From Erwinia aphidicola (lineage in GTDB: Bacteria; Pseudomonadota; Gammaproteobacteria; Enterobacterales; Enterobacteriaceae): a stretch of 64,000 nt of DNA. The stretch is from contig NZ_JACXBP010000001.1 of assembly GCF_014773485.1 (NCBI RefSeq), positions 806,001 through 870,000 of the forward strand, read 5' to 3'. Shown one piece after another: positions 50,869 through 60,236 of the stretch; the first letter of the stretch is position 1; each line of letters begins with the position of its first letter. The notes under the pieces were generated by a model. That model was not told where the DNA came from, made no database searches, and saw only the letters and a program-made list of their open reading frames with translations. Position numbers and translations under genes: made by a program.

Positions 50869-52098
50869 TTACGAATTCTCCAGCTTCTGCCGCCGCCTCA
50901 AATGCGGGAACAGCGTCATCCACACCGCGACCACCACCAGGGTGCCGACGCCACCGAGCACCGCAGCAGGCACCGCGCCCATCATTGCTGCCAGCAGGCC
51001 GGATTCAAACTCCCCGAGCTGGTTTGAGGTATTAATAAAGATGCTGTTGACCGCATTGACGCGCCCGCGCATATCATCCGGGGTGTCGAGCTGCACCAGC
51101 GCCCCGCGGATCACCATGCTGACCATATCAAAACCGCCGAGCGCGGCCAGCGCCAGCAGCGAGAGCCACAGCTGGCTGGAGAGCGCAAACACCAGCGTAG
51201 CAACGCCGAACCCGGCTACGGAACCAAACATAATCATGCCGACATTCTTCTCCAGCTTGTTACGGCTGAGCCAGACGCCCACCAGCAGCGCGCCAACCGA
51301 CGGTGCGCCGCGCAGCATCCCCAGCCCCCACGGCCCGGTATGCAGAATATCTTTGGCAAAAATTGGCAGCAGCGCAGTGGCGCCGCCCAGCAGCACGGCA
51401 AACAGGTCGAGCGAGATCACGCCCAGCACGTCGCGGCGCTCGCGGATGAACTTCACCCCGGCAAACAGCGTTTTGATATTGGCGGGCAGACGCGGCTGCG
51501 CGGCGCGGATAAAGCGGATGCGGCTGACCATAATAATCGACAGCAGGTAAAACGCCGCGGCCACCGTATACACCACCTCTGGTCCGGCAACATACAGCAG
51601 CCCGCCGAGAGTCGGGCCGAGGATCACCGCGCTTTGCCCGCTCACCGCCCCCGCTGCCGTGGCGCGCGCCAGCATCGCAGGCGGCACCAGCGAGGGCAGC
51701 ATCGACTGCATTGCCGGGCCTTCAATCGCCTTCGCCACCGAGATAAGAAACACCAGCCCCCACAGCGCGTGCTGATTCGACCAGTGATTAAAGGTCAGCA
51801 GCACCAGCGCCAGCAGCGCGCCCCACTCCATGAGCTGCCCGCACAGCACAATACGGCGGCGATCGTACTGGTCGGCCATATGCCCGGCCGGCAGCGCCAG
51901 CAGCACCGACGGCAGAAACTGCATCAGGCCAATCATCCCCAGCGCCATTGCACTGTGGGTGATAGCGTAGATCTGCCAGCTGACCGCCACGGAGAACATC
52001 TGAAAACCGAAGGAAGAGAAAGTGCGCGCCAGCCAGAAAGCGACAAAGGCGCGTTGATGCAGCAGCGAACCATCCGCTGCTGGTGCAGGTGAACTCAT
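50869..52098 (-). CDS. MFS transporter, EntS-like
   Basis: The 409-residue exporter of the EntS/enterobactin-exporter-like group starts HQRAFVAFWLARTFSSFGFQMFSVAVSWQIYAIT and contains LPAGHMADQYDRRRIVLCGQ (A-motif) and GGFDMVSMVIRGALVQLDTPDDMRGRVNAV, both typical of the group. The ATG at 52098 is preferred over an upstream TTG that would add 14 residues without a better ribosome site. Substrate unknown; no siderophore genes are nearby. Confidence 0.87.
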   Translation of the reverse strand: MSSPAPAADGSLLHQRAFVAFWLARTFSSFGFQMFSVAVSWQIYAITHSAMALGMIGLMQFLPSVLLALPAGHMADQYDRRRIVLCGQLMEWGALLALVLLTFNHWSNQHALWGLVFLISVAKAIEGPAMQSMLPSLVPPAMLARATAAGAVSGQSAVILGPTLGGLLYVAGPEVVYTVAAAFYLLSIIMVSRIRFIRAAQPRLPANIKTLFAGVKFIRERRDVLGVISLDLFAVLLGGATALLPIFAKDILHTGPWGLGMLRGAPSVGALLVGVWLSRNKLEKNVGMIMFGSVAGFGVATLVFALSSQLWLSLLALAALGGFDMVSMVIRGALVQLDTPDDMRGRVNAVNSIFINTSNQLGEFESGLLAAMMGAVPAAVLGGVGTLVVVAVWMTLFPHLRRRQKLENS

Positions 52099-52209
52099 AG
52101 CGATTCCGAATCTTATTGTCAGGTTTTGTAATGTTGACAATAAAATAGCGCAATCAGCGCGATGCGGCGATGAGAATAATCACCAGCGCACTCGCCCTGA
52201 CTGCACGCT

Positions 52210-53526
52210 TTACTGCGCGGCGGTGACGCGCCAGACGGTGTCTCCGGCATCGTCGGCGATCAGCAGCGCCCCCTGCTGGTCCATCGCCAGCCCAACCGGC
52301 AGGCCGTGCACCTGCTTATGATCGTCGCTGAGGAACCCCGTCACCACCGGCTGCGGCAGGCCAACCGGCTTGCCGTTCTCAAAGGCGACGTACGCCACGC
52401 GATAGCCGTTGAGCGGGTCGCGGTCCCAGCTTCCGTGTTCGCTGATAAACGCCCCGCCGTGATACTGCGCGGGCAGACTGTTGCCGGTGTAGAACCACAG
52501 GCCAAGCGGCGCGACGTGCGAGCTGAGCGCATAATCCGGCTTCACGGCTTTCGCTACCAGATCCGGGCGCGGCGGCTGTGCACGCTTGTCAACATGCTGA
52601 CCAAAATAGCTGTATGGCCAGCCGTAGAACGCCCCTTCATTCACCGAGGTCAGATAATCTGGCACCAGGTCTGCACCAATTTCATCCCGCTCGTTGACCA
52701 CCGCCCACAATTTTCCGGTTTGTGGCTCCCACTGTAATCCGGTCGGATTGCGCAGCCCGCTGGCATAAATACGGCTGGCGCCGCTGGCCGCATCCACTTC
52801 CAGCACTGCCGCCCGCCGATACTCGGCCCCGATGCCGTTTTCGGTGATATTACTGTTAGAACCCACGCCAACATAAAGCTTGCTGCCGTCCGGGCTGGCG
52901 AGCAGCGATTTGGTCCAGTGGTGATTGATCGGGCCGCCCGGTAGCTCGGTCAGCTCGGTCCCCGGCGCCTCAATGCGCGTCTGTCCGCTCTGATACGGAT
53001 ACTTCATCAGGCTGTCGGCGTTCGCCACATACAGCGTATTACCGACCAGCTGCACGCCAAACGGCGAGTGCAGCCCCTCAAGGAAAACATGCTTCTCCCA
53101 GGTTTTACCGTCGCCGCTGCTGTTACGCAGCAGGGTAATACGGTTGCCGCCTGCTCCCCCCTTACCGGAAGACTGCTGCACAATGCCCATAATCAGCTGC
53201 TTCGGTCGGCTGGTGGGTTTCGCCGGGCCGTTAGCCTCCACCACCAGAATATCGTTATTCGGCAGCACGTACAGCTGGCGCGGATGCTGCAGACCGCTGG
53301 CAATTTTGGCAATTTGCAGCCCCTGTGCCACCTGCGGCTTCTCATCGCCCTTCCAGCCGACGCCCTGCGGCACGCGCATCGGCGGCATCAGGAAGTTCTG
53401 CGCCTCCGGCAGCACCGGATCGGCGCCCACCTGCTGATTCGGGTCCATGGTTGAAGCGCCATCGCATCCGGCGAGCATCAGCGCTGCCGACAGCGCCAGC
53501 AGAGGGAAAACGTGTTGATTTTTCAT
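52210..53526 (-). CDS. Sorbosone dehydrogenase-like (PQQ-type beta-propeller) lipoprotein
   Basis: The 438-residue protein has a lipoprotein signal (FPLLALSAALMLAGC, lipid-modified Cys near residue 21) and a six-bladed propeller of the L-sorbosone dehydrogenase/soluble glucose dehydrogenase family: IASGLQHPRQLYVLPNNDILVVEANG, HSPFGVQLVGNTLYVANADSL, YASGLRNPTGLQWEPQTGKLWAVVNERDE, and GAFYGWPYSYFG. Family members oxidise sugars or aldehydes with PQQ in the periplasm. The start at MKNQHVF has GAGGAG upstream. It follows the small membrane protein gene by ten bases, a likely electron-transfer or anchor partner. Confidence 0.88.
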   Translation of the reverse strand: MKNQHVFPLLALSAALMLAGCDGASTMDPNQQVGADPVLPEAQNFLMPPMRVPQGVGWKGDEKPQVAQGLQIAKIASGLQHPRQLYVLPNNDILVVEANGPAKPTSRPKQLIMGIVQQSSGKGGAGGNRITLLRNSSGDGKTWEKHVFLEGLHSPFGVQLVGNTLYVANADSLMKYPYQSGQTRIEAPGTELTELPGGPINHHWTKSLLASPDGSKLYVGVGSNSNITENGIGAEYRRAAVLEVDAASGASRIYASGLRNPTGLQWEPQTGKLWAVVNERDEIGADLVPDYLTSVNEGAFYGWPYSYFGQHVDKRAQPPRPDLVAKAVKPDYALSSHVAPLGLWFYTGNSLPAQYHGGAFISEHGSWDRDPLNGYRVAYVAFENGKPVGLPQPVVTGFLSDDHKQVHGLPVGLAMDQQGALLIADDAGDTVWRVTAAQ

Positions 53527-53536
53527 CTTTTTCTCC

Positions 53537-53965
53537 TCAGTGTCGCGCGCGCAGGCGCAGAGCAAGCTGAACATTGCCAATCAGCAGCAGCAGGACGGTC
53601 AGGGTCGAGAGGATAGCCCCAAGCGGCACCACCGCGTAGCCGTCACGGCTGTGAATAAAGGCATTGAAGATCGCCAGCACCACCGCCAGCAGGTTAAGCC
53701 AGAAGTCCGTGCGGTAAGCCCCCGCACGCAGCGGTGCCCGCCCGACCCAGACTTGAAATAAATTAATCAGTCGCGGAACCACGGCAATCAGCAGGCCAAA
53801 GACGATCAGCCAGCTGGCGCCCTGGGTCCAGAACTGTTCAAAGCTGTAAACGTAGATGATGTCGAAGATCCAGGCCGCAACGAAACAGCCGAGTGGAATG
53901 GGATTCAGCAGCTGATACAGCGCCAGTGCCAGCGTTGACTGCCGTAAGGTGCCAGTTTCGGACAT
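53537..53965 (-). CDS. DUF2231-type inner-membrane protein
   Basis: The 142-residue protein has four hydrophobic helices (LLNPIPLGCFVAAWIFDIIYVY, ASWLIVFGLLIAVVPRLINLF, FWLNLLAVVLAIFNAFIHS, LGAILSTLTVLLLLIGNVQLAL). The opening with a proline-rich first helix and the conserved DGY loop fit the DUF2231 family, often found with sorbosone dehydrogenase-like proteins. Function unknown. Confidence 0.8.
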   Translation of the reverse strand: MSETGTLRQSTLALALYQLLNPIPLGCFVAAWIFDIIYVYSFEQFWTQGASWLIVFGLLIAVVPRLINLFQVWVGRAPLRAGAYRTDFWLNLLAVVLAIFNAFIHSRDGYAVVPLGAILSTLTVLLLLIGNVQLALRLRARH

Positions 53966-54068
53966 AACAAACCCTCCAGAGAAATAATGCGGGCGGCAAA
54001 ACCATCCGCCGCCCGCGACACTGCAAAGTTTAGTTAGTGTTATGAATATTTGTAACTTTTGTTAAAGA

Positions 54069-55388
54069 TCACCCCGCCTTATGGAAGAACGGGAACGCAC
54101 CGGTGATCAGTCCGCCGACCATCAGCATCAGGCTGACCAGGATCCCCCACTTAATCGCAAAGCGCTGATGGTCACCAATATCCACCTTCGCCAGCCCTAC
54201 CAGCAGGTAGACTGACGGCACCAGCGGGCTGAGCAGATGGAACGGCTGGCCGACAATCGATGCGCGTGCAATTTCCTCAGCGGAGATGCCATAGCTGGCT
54301 GCCGTCTGCGCGATCACCGGCAGGATGCCGAAATAGAAAGCATCGTTCGACATAAAGAAGGTAAACGGCAGGCTGACCAGCGCGGTAAACACCGCCAGAT
54401 AAGGGCCGAAACTGTGCGGGATCACCGCCAGCAGGCTCTTCGCCATCGCATCGACCATTCCGGTGCCGGAGAGGATGCCGGTAAATATCCCGGCGGCGAA
54501 AATCAGCGAGGTTACCGCCAGCACGTTACCCGCATGGGCGCTGATGCGCGCTTTCTGCTGCTCCAGCGTCGGGTAGTTGAGCATCACCGCCACGGCGAAG
54601 GCCAGCATAAACAGGATCTGAATCGGCAGCAGGCCCACCACCAGCAGTACCAGCAGCACCGTGGTAAGGATCAGGTTGGGCCAGAACATTTTCGGGCGGC
54701 GGTTGGCGGCGCACTCTTCGGCATCCCCCAGCCCCAGCTCAATGTTTTCCAGATGATGGTCGCTGATTTTCATTACCCCGAGGCGCTTACGCTCCTGCAG
54801 GCCAAACAGCACCGCCATGCTGACCAGCGTCACGCAGGCGATAAACATCGCAGGTAGCATCGGGATGAAGATGTCCAGCGCATCAATGCGCAGCGCCGCC
54901 GCGGCACGGGCGGTAGGGCCGCCCCACGGTGAGAGGTTCATAATACCGCTGGCGAGGTTGACCAGGCAGGTCATCGCCAGCACGTTCATTCCCAGCTTGC
55001 GGTACAGCGGTAAAAACGCCGCGATGGCGATCATATAGGTAGTCGAGCTGTCGCCGTCCAGTGAGACCAGCAGCGTCAGGATAGCCGTGCCGACCAGCAC
55101 CTTCAGCGGATCCCCGCGCACCAGCCTGAGAATAAAGCGCACCAGCGGGTCGAACAGCCCGGCATCAATCATCAGGCCAAAGTAGAGAATGGAAAAGGTC
55201 AGCATCACGCCGGTGGGTGCCAGCGTCTTCACCCCATCGAGCATCATGGCGCCCAGGCCATGGTAAAAACCGCCTGCCAGCGCAAACAGGGTCGGGATCA
55301 GGATCAGTGCAATCAGTGCCGACATGCGCTTGGTCATGATCAGGTACATGAAACAGACAACCATCGAAAAACCCAATATGGTCAGCAA
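54069..55388 (-). CDS. CitMHS-family citrate-metal:H+ symporter
   Basis: The 439-residue membrane protein has the CitMHS opening LTILGFSMVVCFMYLIMTKRMSALIALI, the GVMLTFSILYFGLMIDAGLFDPLV segment, SLDGDSSTTYMIAIAAFLPLYRKLG and NLSPWGGPTARAAAALR. Members take up metal-citrate complexes. The start is TTG at 55388 with GGGAG nine bases upstream, which gives the usual family N-terminus. No citrate sensor is adjacent. Confidence 0.9.
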   Translation of the reverse strand: MLTILGFSMVVCFMYLIMTKRMSALIALILIPTLFALAGGFYHGLGAMMLDGVKTLAPTGVMLTFSILYFGLMIDAGLFDPLVRFILRLVRGDPLKVLVGTAILTLLVSLDGDSSTTYMIAIAAFLPLYRKLGMNVLAMTCLVNLASGIMNLSPWGGPTARAAAALRIDALDIFIPMLPAMFIACVTLVSMAVLFGLQERKRLGVMKISDHHLENIELGLGDAEECAANRRPKMFWPNLILTTVLLVLLVVGLLPIQILFMLAFAVAVMLNYPTLEQQKARISAHAGNVLAVTSLIFAAGIFTGILSGTGMVDAMAKSLLAVIPHSFGPYLAVFTALVSLPFTFFMSNDAFYFGILPVIAQTAASYGISAEEIARASIVGQPFHLLSPLVPSVYLLVGLAKVDIGDHQRFAIKWGILVSLMLMVGGLITGAFPFFHKAG

Positions 55389-55724
55389 GGTAACTCCCCT
55401 CTTTAAGCGGTATGAAAGGTGATAAATTGGTCACGTAGTGATAAAAAAACTGATGAAACAATTAGCGCGCTCATGATTAACCTATTGTTTTACATGACGA
55501 GCGCTATTTCCTGATAATAATTAGTAACCAAATTTCTTCATTTTTTTAACAAAAAAGAGTGAGGGCGATCGCCTTTCCACACTGTGTAAATGGATAAGTG
55601 TGAGGGCGATCAACTGCTGCAGGGTTATCGGTAACAGGAAATGTGGAGGGGACAGTCCGGTTTAACCTGGCACTGACGGTAAAGTACAGGGCCGCAGCCA
55701 GCGGCCGCCGCCCTGCCCGTGCGT
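55389..55724. other. Upstream region of the CitMHS gene with a repeated 12-mer
   Basis: GTGAGGGCGATC occurs twice (55559-55570 and 55600-55611), 41 bases apart, four helical turns. The second copy overlaps a CRP-like TGTGA-GGGCGA-TCAAC (55599-55614). No gene seen in the 336 bases. Confidence 0.5.
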
Positions 55725-57683
55725 TTATCGGCTTTGCACCAGCTTTTGCAATACTTTGAGCTGTGCAACCGCTTCCTGCATTGCATCAATCCCGGAAGTC
55801 ATTTCGTTAAGCTTATCGAGGTTATCACTAATGCTCTTACGCTCGCTGGCCGTCTGGCTGCTCATTGCCGCGATGGCGTTGGCGGCATCGATGCTCTGCT
55901 CGGCCATCTGCTTCGCACGCTCGACGGTAGTCTCCGCCACTTTACGGATATGCAGAATGGTACTCACCGAGTCGGTGATGCTGCGTGAGGTGGCATCCGC
56001 CTGCTCTTTCGAGGAGTGCGCCAGGCGGCGCACTTCGCTGGCGACCACGGCAAAACCTCGTCCTGCCTCCCCGGCGCGTGCTGCTTCCACCGCGGCATTC
56101 AGCGCCAGAATATTGGTTTGAAACGCAATATTACTGATGCCGCTATTGATAGTGGTAATCCCGGCGGAGAGGGTTTCCAGCTGGTCAAGGCCGCTGCTGA
56201 GCTGATGCTGCGCCTGCTGGCTGTGCAGCGCGGCATCGCTGATCGAACGGATATTGCTTTCTGCCGCGGTCAGCGCTTCGCTCTGGCTGCGCGTGGCGTT
56301 TTCCAGCGCCGGCAGCGATTTCATCAGCGGGTCGAGCTGCTGCTGATAGTCCACCACCTGATTCACAATTTTGCTTTGCAGCGCGTTCAACGCCTCCCAG
56401 CGGCGCAGGGCGCGCTGCGCATAGTGGCTGGCATAACCGGCATACTGTACCGGGAAGTTACGCATCGCATCCGATGGACGATGGAAGAATGCCAGCGCCG
56501 ACAGCGTCTGATTGATCGGCACACCAAGGATTTCGCCAAAGCTGGAGAAGCCCGCCGCCGGGATGCCGGTGAAGAAGTGGGACTGCGGCAGGCGCGCCAG
56601 GTTACCGGCCCGGCGCAGTACGCAGTCATTCAGCAGCAGCGCCGCTGGCTCGCCATACTGCGCGGTAAACTTCTGCCAGTCTTCGCGCGTGGCCGCAGCA
56701 AAGTCGGTCTCCTGCAGCAGATGCAGGCGATCGCCAAACTCCAGATCGCAGAAGAACTGAATGCGGTCCGGCAAAATTTTGGCGATGGAACGAATGAAGA
56801 ACTCCTCTTCGACTTTTACCGCAAAGGTCAGCCCCTGCAGGCTTTGTTGCAGGTTTGCCGGCGTGCAATTTAACTGCGCGCACAGCGCCTCGATAACGTT
56901 GTGCTGGCGCCCCTGGGCATCAAACAGCGAGGTGACGGTGCGTGCCACCGGGTCCGCTTCCGCGACCAGCCAGCTGTGCGCTGTCGGGACAAAGTTCTGG
57001 CTTTTAAACGGCGCAAAGGATTTACCGGCGGCCATCTGGCAGAAGACGATCACCGCCTTGCCCTGCAAAATACGCCCGCCGTTGGCGATCCAGGTGCCGT
57101 CAAAATCCAGCGTGCCGCCTGCGGACCCGCCAATCGCCAGACACGGGAAGCGACCGGAGGCATACCACGCCTGCATCAGGAATCCTTCGGATGCTGACAG
57201 GCCATCACAGAAGATCAGCGCAAAGGTCCGCTCTGCCGAGAGTGGCATTTTAAGCGCCAGATGCTCAAGCTCGCGCTGAATAGCGCTGACACGCTGCGAG
57301 GCACCCGAAGTATCCTGTACGTGCAGATCAACTTCATGCACTTCGTGTGCGGCAATCAGACTCTCCGGCAGCCAAAGCCAGCTTCCCTGCTGCCCGTCAC
57401 CGTCACAGTAGGTGCTCTGCCCCCGCCCGCTGCACAGTGCGCCATTGGAGGAGAGCGTCAGCACGCTGCGCCGCGCCGCGTTCAGCTTCTGCCACGGCGT
57501 ACTGACACGGCTGAAATCGGCATGCGGCGGCACAAAACTTAGCAGCAGACCGGCGCTGTTGCGGCTCAGTCCTAGCTCGTTCATGCCTGCAGGAGGGTGG
57601 CTGGCGTTAAAAACACCGGCACGAGGTACGCTGCCGCGCGTTTTCAGCCGCGCGGCAGTGTTCCAGAAAGAAGTGTGACTCAT
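55725..57683 (-). CDS. Soluble FIST-domain methyl-accepting chemotaxis protein
   Basis: The 652-residue chemoreceptor lacks any membrane segment. Residues about 35-230 form FIST_N ([36 protein letters not shown]), about 240-400 FIST_C ([53 protein letters not shown]) and about 420-652 a coiled-coil signalling domain with the conserved hairpin tip [41 protein letters not shown] domains bind small molecules, possibly amino acids, so this is a cytosolic sensor feeding CheA/CheW. It has no C-terminal CheR/CheB pentapeptide (ends VQSR). A flagellar-type sigma-28 promoter lies upstream. Confidence 0.93.
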   Translation of the reverse strand: MSHTSFWNTAARLKTRGSVPRAGVFNASHPPAGMNELGLSRNSAGLLLSFVPPHADFSRVSTPWQKLNAARRSVLTLSSNGALCSGRGQSTYCDGDGQQGSWLWLPESLIAAHEVHEVDLHVQDTSGASQRVSAIQRELEHLALKMPLSAERTFALIFCDGLSASEGFLMQAWYASGRFPCLAIGGSAGGTLDFDGTWIANGGRILQGKAVIVFCQMAAGKSFAPFKSQNFVPTAHSWLVAEADPVARTVTSLFDAQGRQHNVIEALCAQLNCTPANLQQSLQGLTFAVKVEEEFFIRSIAKILPDRIQFFCDLEFGDRLHLLQETDFAAATREDWQKFTAQYGEPAALLLNDCVLRRAGNLARLPQSHFFTGIPAAGFSSFGEILGVPINQTLSALAFFHRPSDAMRNFPVQYAGYASHYAQRALRRWEALNALQSKIVNQVVDYQQQLDPLMKSLPALENATRSQSEALTAAESNIRSISDAALHSQQAQHQLSSGLDQLETLSAGITTINSGISNIAFQTNILALNAAVEAARAGEAGRGFAVVASEVRRLAHSSKEQADATSRSITDSVSTILHIRKVAETTVERAKQMAEQSIDAANAIAAMSSQTASERKSISDNLDKLNEMTSGIDAMQEAVAQLKVLQKLVQSR

Positions 57684-57797
57684 TTATTGCCTACTTATTA
57701 ACTAAGCGCCCGGTGCCGTCTGGGTTGAAGTCTGGCACCTGCTGGTGAAAAAAATAAGAGATGCGCTTCCGTGTGTCGTTAGGTTTTACGCTGGGGG

Positions 57798-57824
57798 TTA
57801 TCGGCAACGAGGGGGGAAGTATTA
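57798..57824 (-). promoter_or_regulatory. Sigma-28 (FliA) promoter of the FIST chemoreceptor
   Basis: On the minus strand TAATACTT (57824-57817), 11 bases, then GCCGATAA (57805-57798) match the consensus TAAAGTTT-N11-GCCGATAA with a perfect -10 box. The start would be near 57790, about 105 bases before the gene. Confidence 0.75.
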
Positions 57825-57860
57825 GGAGCAATGCGTGCGGTGCGCCAACAGAGGGTTAAC

Positions 57861-57928
57861 GGGCGAGGCAAACCTCGCCCGCGCGGTGGTCGGGCCATTT
57901 TCCTGGTTGGGGTCAGGCCTGCCTGACC
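57861..57928. repeat. Two REP-like hairpins downstream of the ManD-like gene
   Basis: GGGCGAGG-CAAA-CCTCGCCC (57861-57880) and GGTCAGGC-CT-GCCTGACC (57911-57928) have perfect 8-bp stems in the gap between the chemoreceptor start and the end of the dehydratase gene. They may terminate the latter. Confidence 0.7.
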
Positions 57929-57943
57929 GGGGGCCACCAGTGA

Positions 57944-59197
57944 TTATGGTCGTGCCGCGCTGCCGTCCGGCAGGCGGGCGTTGGTCCAGTCCGGCAGACC
58001 CCCGCTCACCGGGAAGCGTTTCGCTTTCTCCTCATCAATATCCACCCCCAGCCCCGGACGGTCACTGAGGTAAGCATAGCCGCGGTCGATTTCCGGGCAG
58101 CCTGGGAACACCTCCATCAGCGCCTCATTGACCGGGGTATACTCCTGAATGCCAAAGTTGGTCACGCTGAGATCCAGATGCATATTGGCGGCGACGCCGA
58201 CAGGGGAAATATCCCCCGGGCCGTGCCACGCGGTTCGCACGCCGTGGATCTCGGCATAGGTCGCCAGCTTCTTCGCGGGGGTAATCCCACCGATGGTGCT
58301 GACGTGGCAGCGGATAAAATCGATCAGCTGCTGCTGAATCAGCGGCTTCCATTCGTTGACGTGGGTAAACAGCTCCCCCATCGAGATCGGGGTGCTGCTC
58401 TGGGCGCGGATCATTTTCAGCCAGTCGAGGTTCTCTGGCGCAACCGGATCTTCAAGGAAGAACAGCTGGTATGGCTCAAGGTTTTTCGCCAGCTGTACCG
58501 CCGCAACCGGCGCGATGCGCTCGTGAACGTCGTGAATAAACTCAACGCCAAAGCCTAATTTGTCGCGCAGGTGGTCAAACAGGCGCGGTACCGCTCGGGC
58601 ATAAGCATCCGGGTCAAAATAGATCCCTGCCGTCTGGCTGCGCGGCGAAATTTTCGCTTTGATGTTGCGGGCTTTCGCCAGCTTGCCGGCAATCAGGCGC
58701 AGATCTTCGGTCCCGGCGCCGCCGTACATCCCCATCTGACAGCGCACATACTGATAGCCCTCTTCCATGCGCGCGCGGATGTTGTCCTCCACTTCTACTT
58801 CATCGGCACCGTCGCAGTGGCGATAGAGCGGAATAGCGTCGCGACATTTGCCGCCCAGCAGCTGATAGACCGGCAGCCCGGCAACCTTGCCCTTAATATC
58901 CCACAGCGCCATATCAATGCCGGACAGCGCGTTGTTCATGATCGGGCCGCTACGCCAGTAGCCGCTGACCGCCGCCGACTGCCAGATATCCTCAATGCGC
59001 AGCGGATCTTTCCCCAGCAAAAATGGACGCATGTAATTTTCAATCGCGGCTTCCACGGCGAAAATGCGCTGAGTAAAAGTGGCGCAGCCCAAACCGTACA
59101 GCCCCGGCTGATTGGTTTCGACTTTAACAACCACCAGATCGATGCCGCCGGGTGCCGTCAGCAGGGTTCTGACATTCGTTATTTTCAACGTTTCCAT
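57944..59197 (-). CDS. Mannonate dehydratase / RspA-like enolase-superfamily enzyme
   Basis: The 417-residue enolase-superfamily protein of the ManD/RspA group has metal ligands in EFIHDVHERIAP (Asp), FFLEDPVAPENLD (Glu) and ISMGELFTHVNE (Glu), general base/acid candidates in PLYRHCDGAD and TAWHGPGDISPVG, and the capping-domain opening RTLLTAPGGIDLVVVKVETNQPGLYGLG. Family members dehydrate D-mannonate or D-gluconate to the 2-keto-3-deoxy acid, some with very low activity. Neighbouring sugar-acid genes fit this. A putative GntR operator lies 33-43 bases upstream. Confidence 0.9.
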   Translation of the reverse strand: METLKITNVRTLLTAPGGIDLVVVKVETNQPGLYGLGCATFTQRIFAVEAAIENYMRPFLLGKDPLRIEDIWQSAAVSGYWRSGPIMNNALSGIDMALWDIKGKVAGLPVYQLLGGKCRDAIPLYRHCDGADEVEVEDNIRARMEEGYQYVRCQMGMYGGAGTEDLRLIAGKLAKARNIKAKISPRSQTAGIYFDPDAYARAVPRLFDHLRDKLGFGVEFIHDVHERIAPVAAVQLAKNLEPYQLFFLEDPVAPENLDWLKMIRAQSSTPISMGELFTHVNEWKPLIQQQLIDFIRCHVSTIGGITPAKKLATYAEIHGVRTAWHGPGDISPVGVAANMHLDLSVTNFGIQEYTPVNEALMEVFPGCPEIDRGYAYLSDRPGLGVDIDEEKAKRFPVSGGLPDWTNARLPDGSAARP

Positions 59198-59229
59198 AAC
59201 TGTCTCCGTATCACCGCAATGATGTATGA

Positions 59230-59249
59230 TGTCCTACAAGATAGGGTTT
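59230..59249. promoter_or_regulatory. Putative GntR operator before the ManD-like gene
   Basis: TGTCCTACAAGATAGGGTTT shares TGTCCTACAAG and the GGGTTT tail with a site at 60010-60028 before the regulator gene. In reverse it reads TTGTAGGACA, close to the FadR-type pattern TNGTNNNACNA. Confidence 0.65.
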
Positions 59250-59250
59250 T

Positions 59251-59278
59251 AAAAAAAGCCTCGCACTGAGGCTTTTTG
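59251..59278 (-). terminator. Terminator of the GntR gene
   Basis: AAAAAGCCTC-GCACT-GAGGCTTTTT is a strong stem with A and T runs on both sides, five bases beyond the GntR stop codon, separating it from the ManD-like promoter. Confidence 0.9.
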
Positions 59279-59283
59279 CGCGA

Positions 59284-59991
59284 CTACTTTTCGCCCAATT
59301 TCACTTCTTCAATCGCGCTGACGTTGTGCGCCATCGCGCTGTTCAAGGTTTCGCTGGCGGTGGCCGCATCACGGTTTTTCAGCGCCATAAACACCTTAAT
59401 ATGCGCCTCGACGCTTTCCAGCGTGACGCCCAGCACCCGGTTAAGCTCTTCCAGATAATGGATATAGATATTCTTCAGCGACTCCATCACGTGGATAAAC
59501 ACCTTGTTATGCGAGGCTTTAACAATCGCCAGGTGGAAATCGTAGTCGGCTAAGGAGTACTTTTTGTAGTCGTCTTTGCTGACCAGCATGCGGTTCAGCG
59601 CCTGCTCCAGCCGCACGATGTCTTCATCAGTGGCATTCTCTACGGCCAGGTCCATGCAGCGGAACTCTACCGTCTGGCGGAACACGCGCATATCGTCAAA
59701 CTCTTCCTGTGAGAGGTGCAGTATCGGCTGGCTGTCGCTGAAAGCGCCGTAGCGCGACACTTCACGCGTAACAAAGGTGCCCTTGCCCTGATGGGTCACC
59801 ACCACGCCGAGGTCGCGCAGTTTCTGCACCGCACTGCGCACGCTGACCCGGCTAACGTTAAAGGTTGCCGTCAGTTCAGCTTCCGAAGGCAACTTACAGC
59901 CCGGCTCCCACACCCCGTCCTGAATGTTTTGCTTCATCTGCTGATAGATCAGATTCACCACGTTGTGCTTTTGTACGCTTTCCAGGGTCAC
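59284..59991 (-). CDS. GntR-family regulator (FadR/FCD type) of sugar-acid genes
   Basis: The 235-residue protein has a winged helix (residues 10-75: IYQQMKQNIQDGVWEPGCKLPSEAELTATFNVSRVSVRSAVQKL) and an FCD domain (FRQTVEFRCMDLAVENAT, YSLADYDFHLAIVKASHNKVF with metal-site His). It starts at GTG with GAGGA upstream. Identical-looking boxes before itself and before the ManD-like gene suggest autoregulation and control of the dehydratase. UxuR/ExuR-type effectors (hexonates, hexuronates) are likely. Confidence 0.88.
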   Translation of the reverse strand: MTLESVQKHNVVNLIYQQMKQNIQDGVWEPGCKLPSEAELTATFNVSRVSVRSAVQKLRDLGVVVTHQGKGTFVTREVSRYGAFSDSQPILHLSQEEFDDMRVFRQTVEFRCMDLAVENATDEDIVRLEQALNRMLVSKDDYKKYSLADYDFHLAIVKASHNKVFIHVMESLKNIYIHYLEELNRVLGVTLESVEAHIKVFMALKNRDAATASETLNSAMAHNVSAIEEVKLGEK

Positions 59992-60009
59992 TGCCGTCCT
60001 CTCTTAACC

Positions 60010-60028
60010 TGTCCTACAAGCTGGGTTT
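60010..60028. promoter_or_regulatory. Putative GntR operator before the regulator gene
   Basis: TGTCCTACAAGCTGGGTTT matches the box at 59230 with one inserted/deleted base. It lies 19 bases before the GTG start. A weaker relative CTTGTTAGTCA is at 60198-60208, before the SDR gene. Confidence 0.65.
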
Positions 60029-60236
60029 ATTTTTAGCATTGTCGTGGTGTCATTAGCAAGGCTTTGATGATAAATAGTTAACTTCATGATTTTTATACAC
60101 TAAGCCGCACTGCGGCAATTAAAATGTGATATTGCCTGCATTTTTATTATCCCCGGATTGCCGATTTAACGCGCATCACGTAGATATTAAGCCACAACTT
60201 GTTAGTCATGTTACATATACATTAACCGGAGTTACT

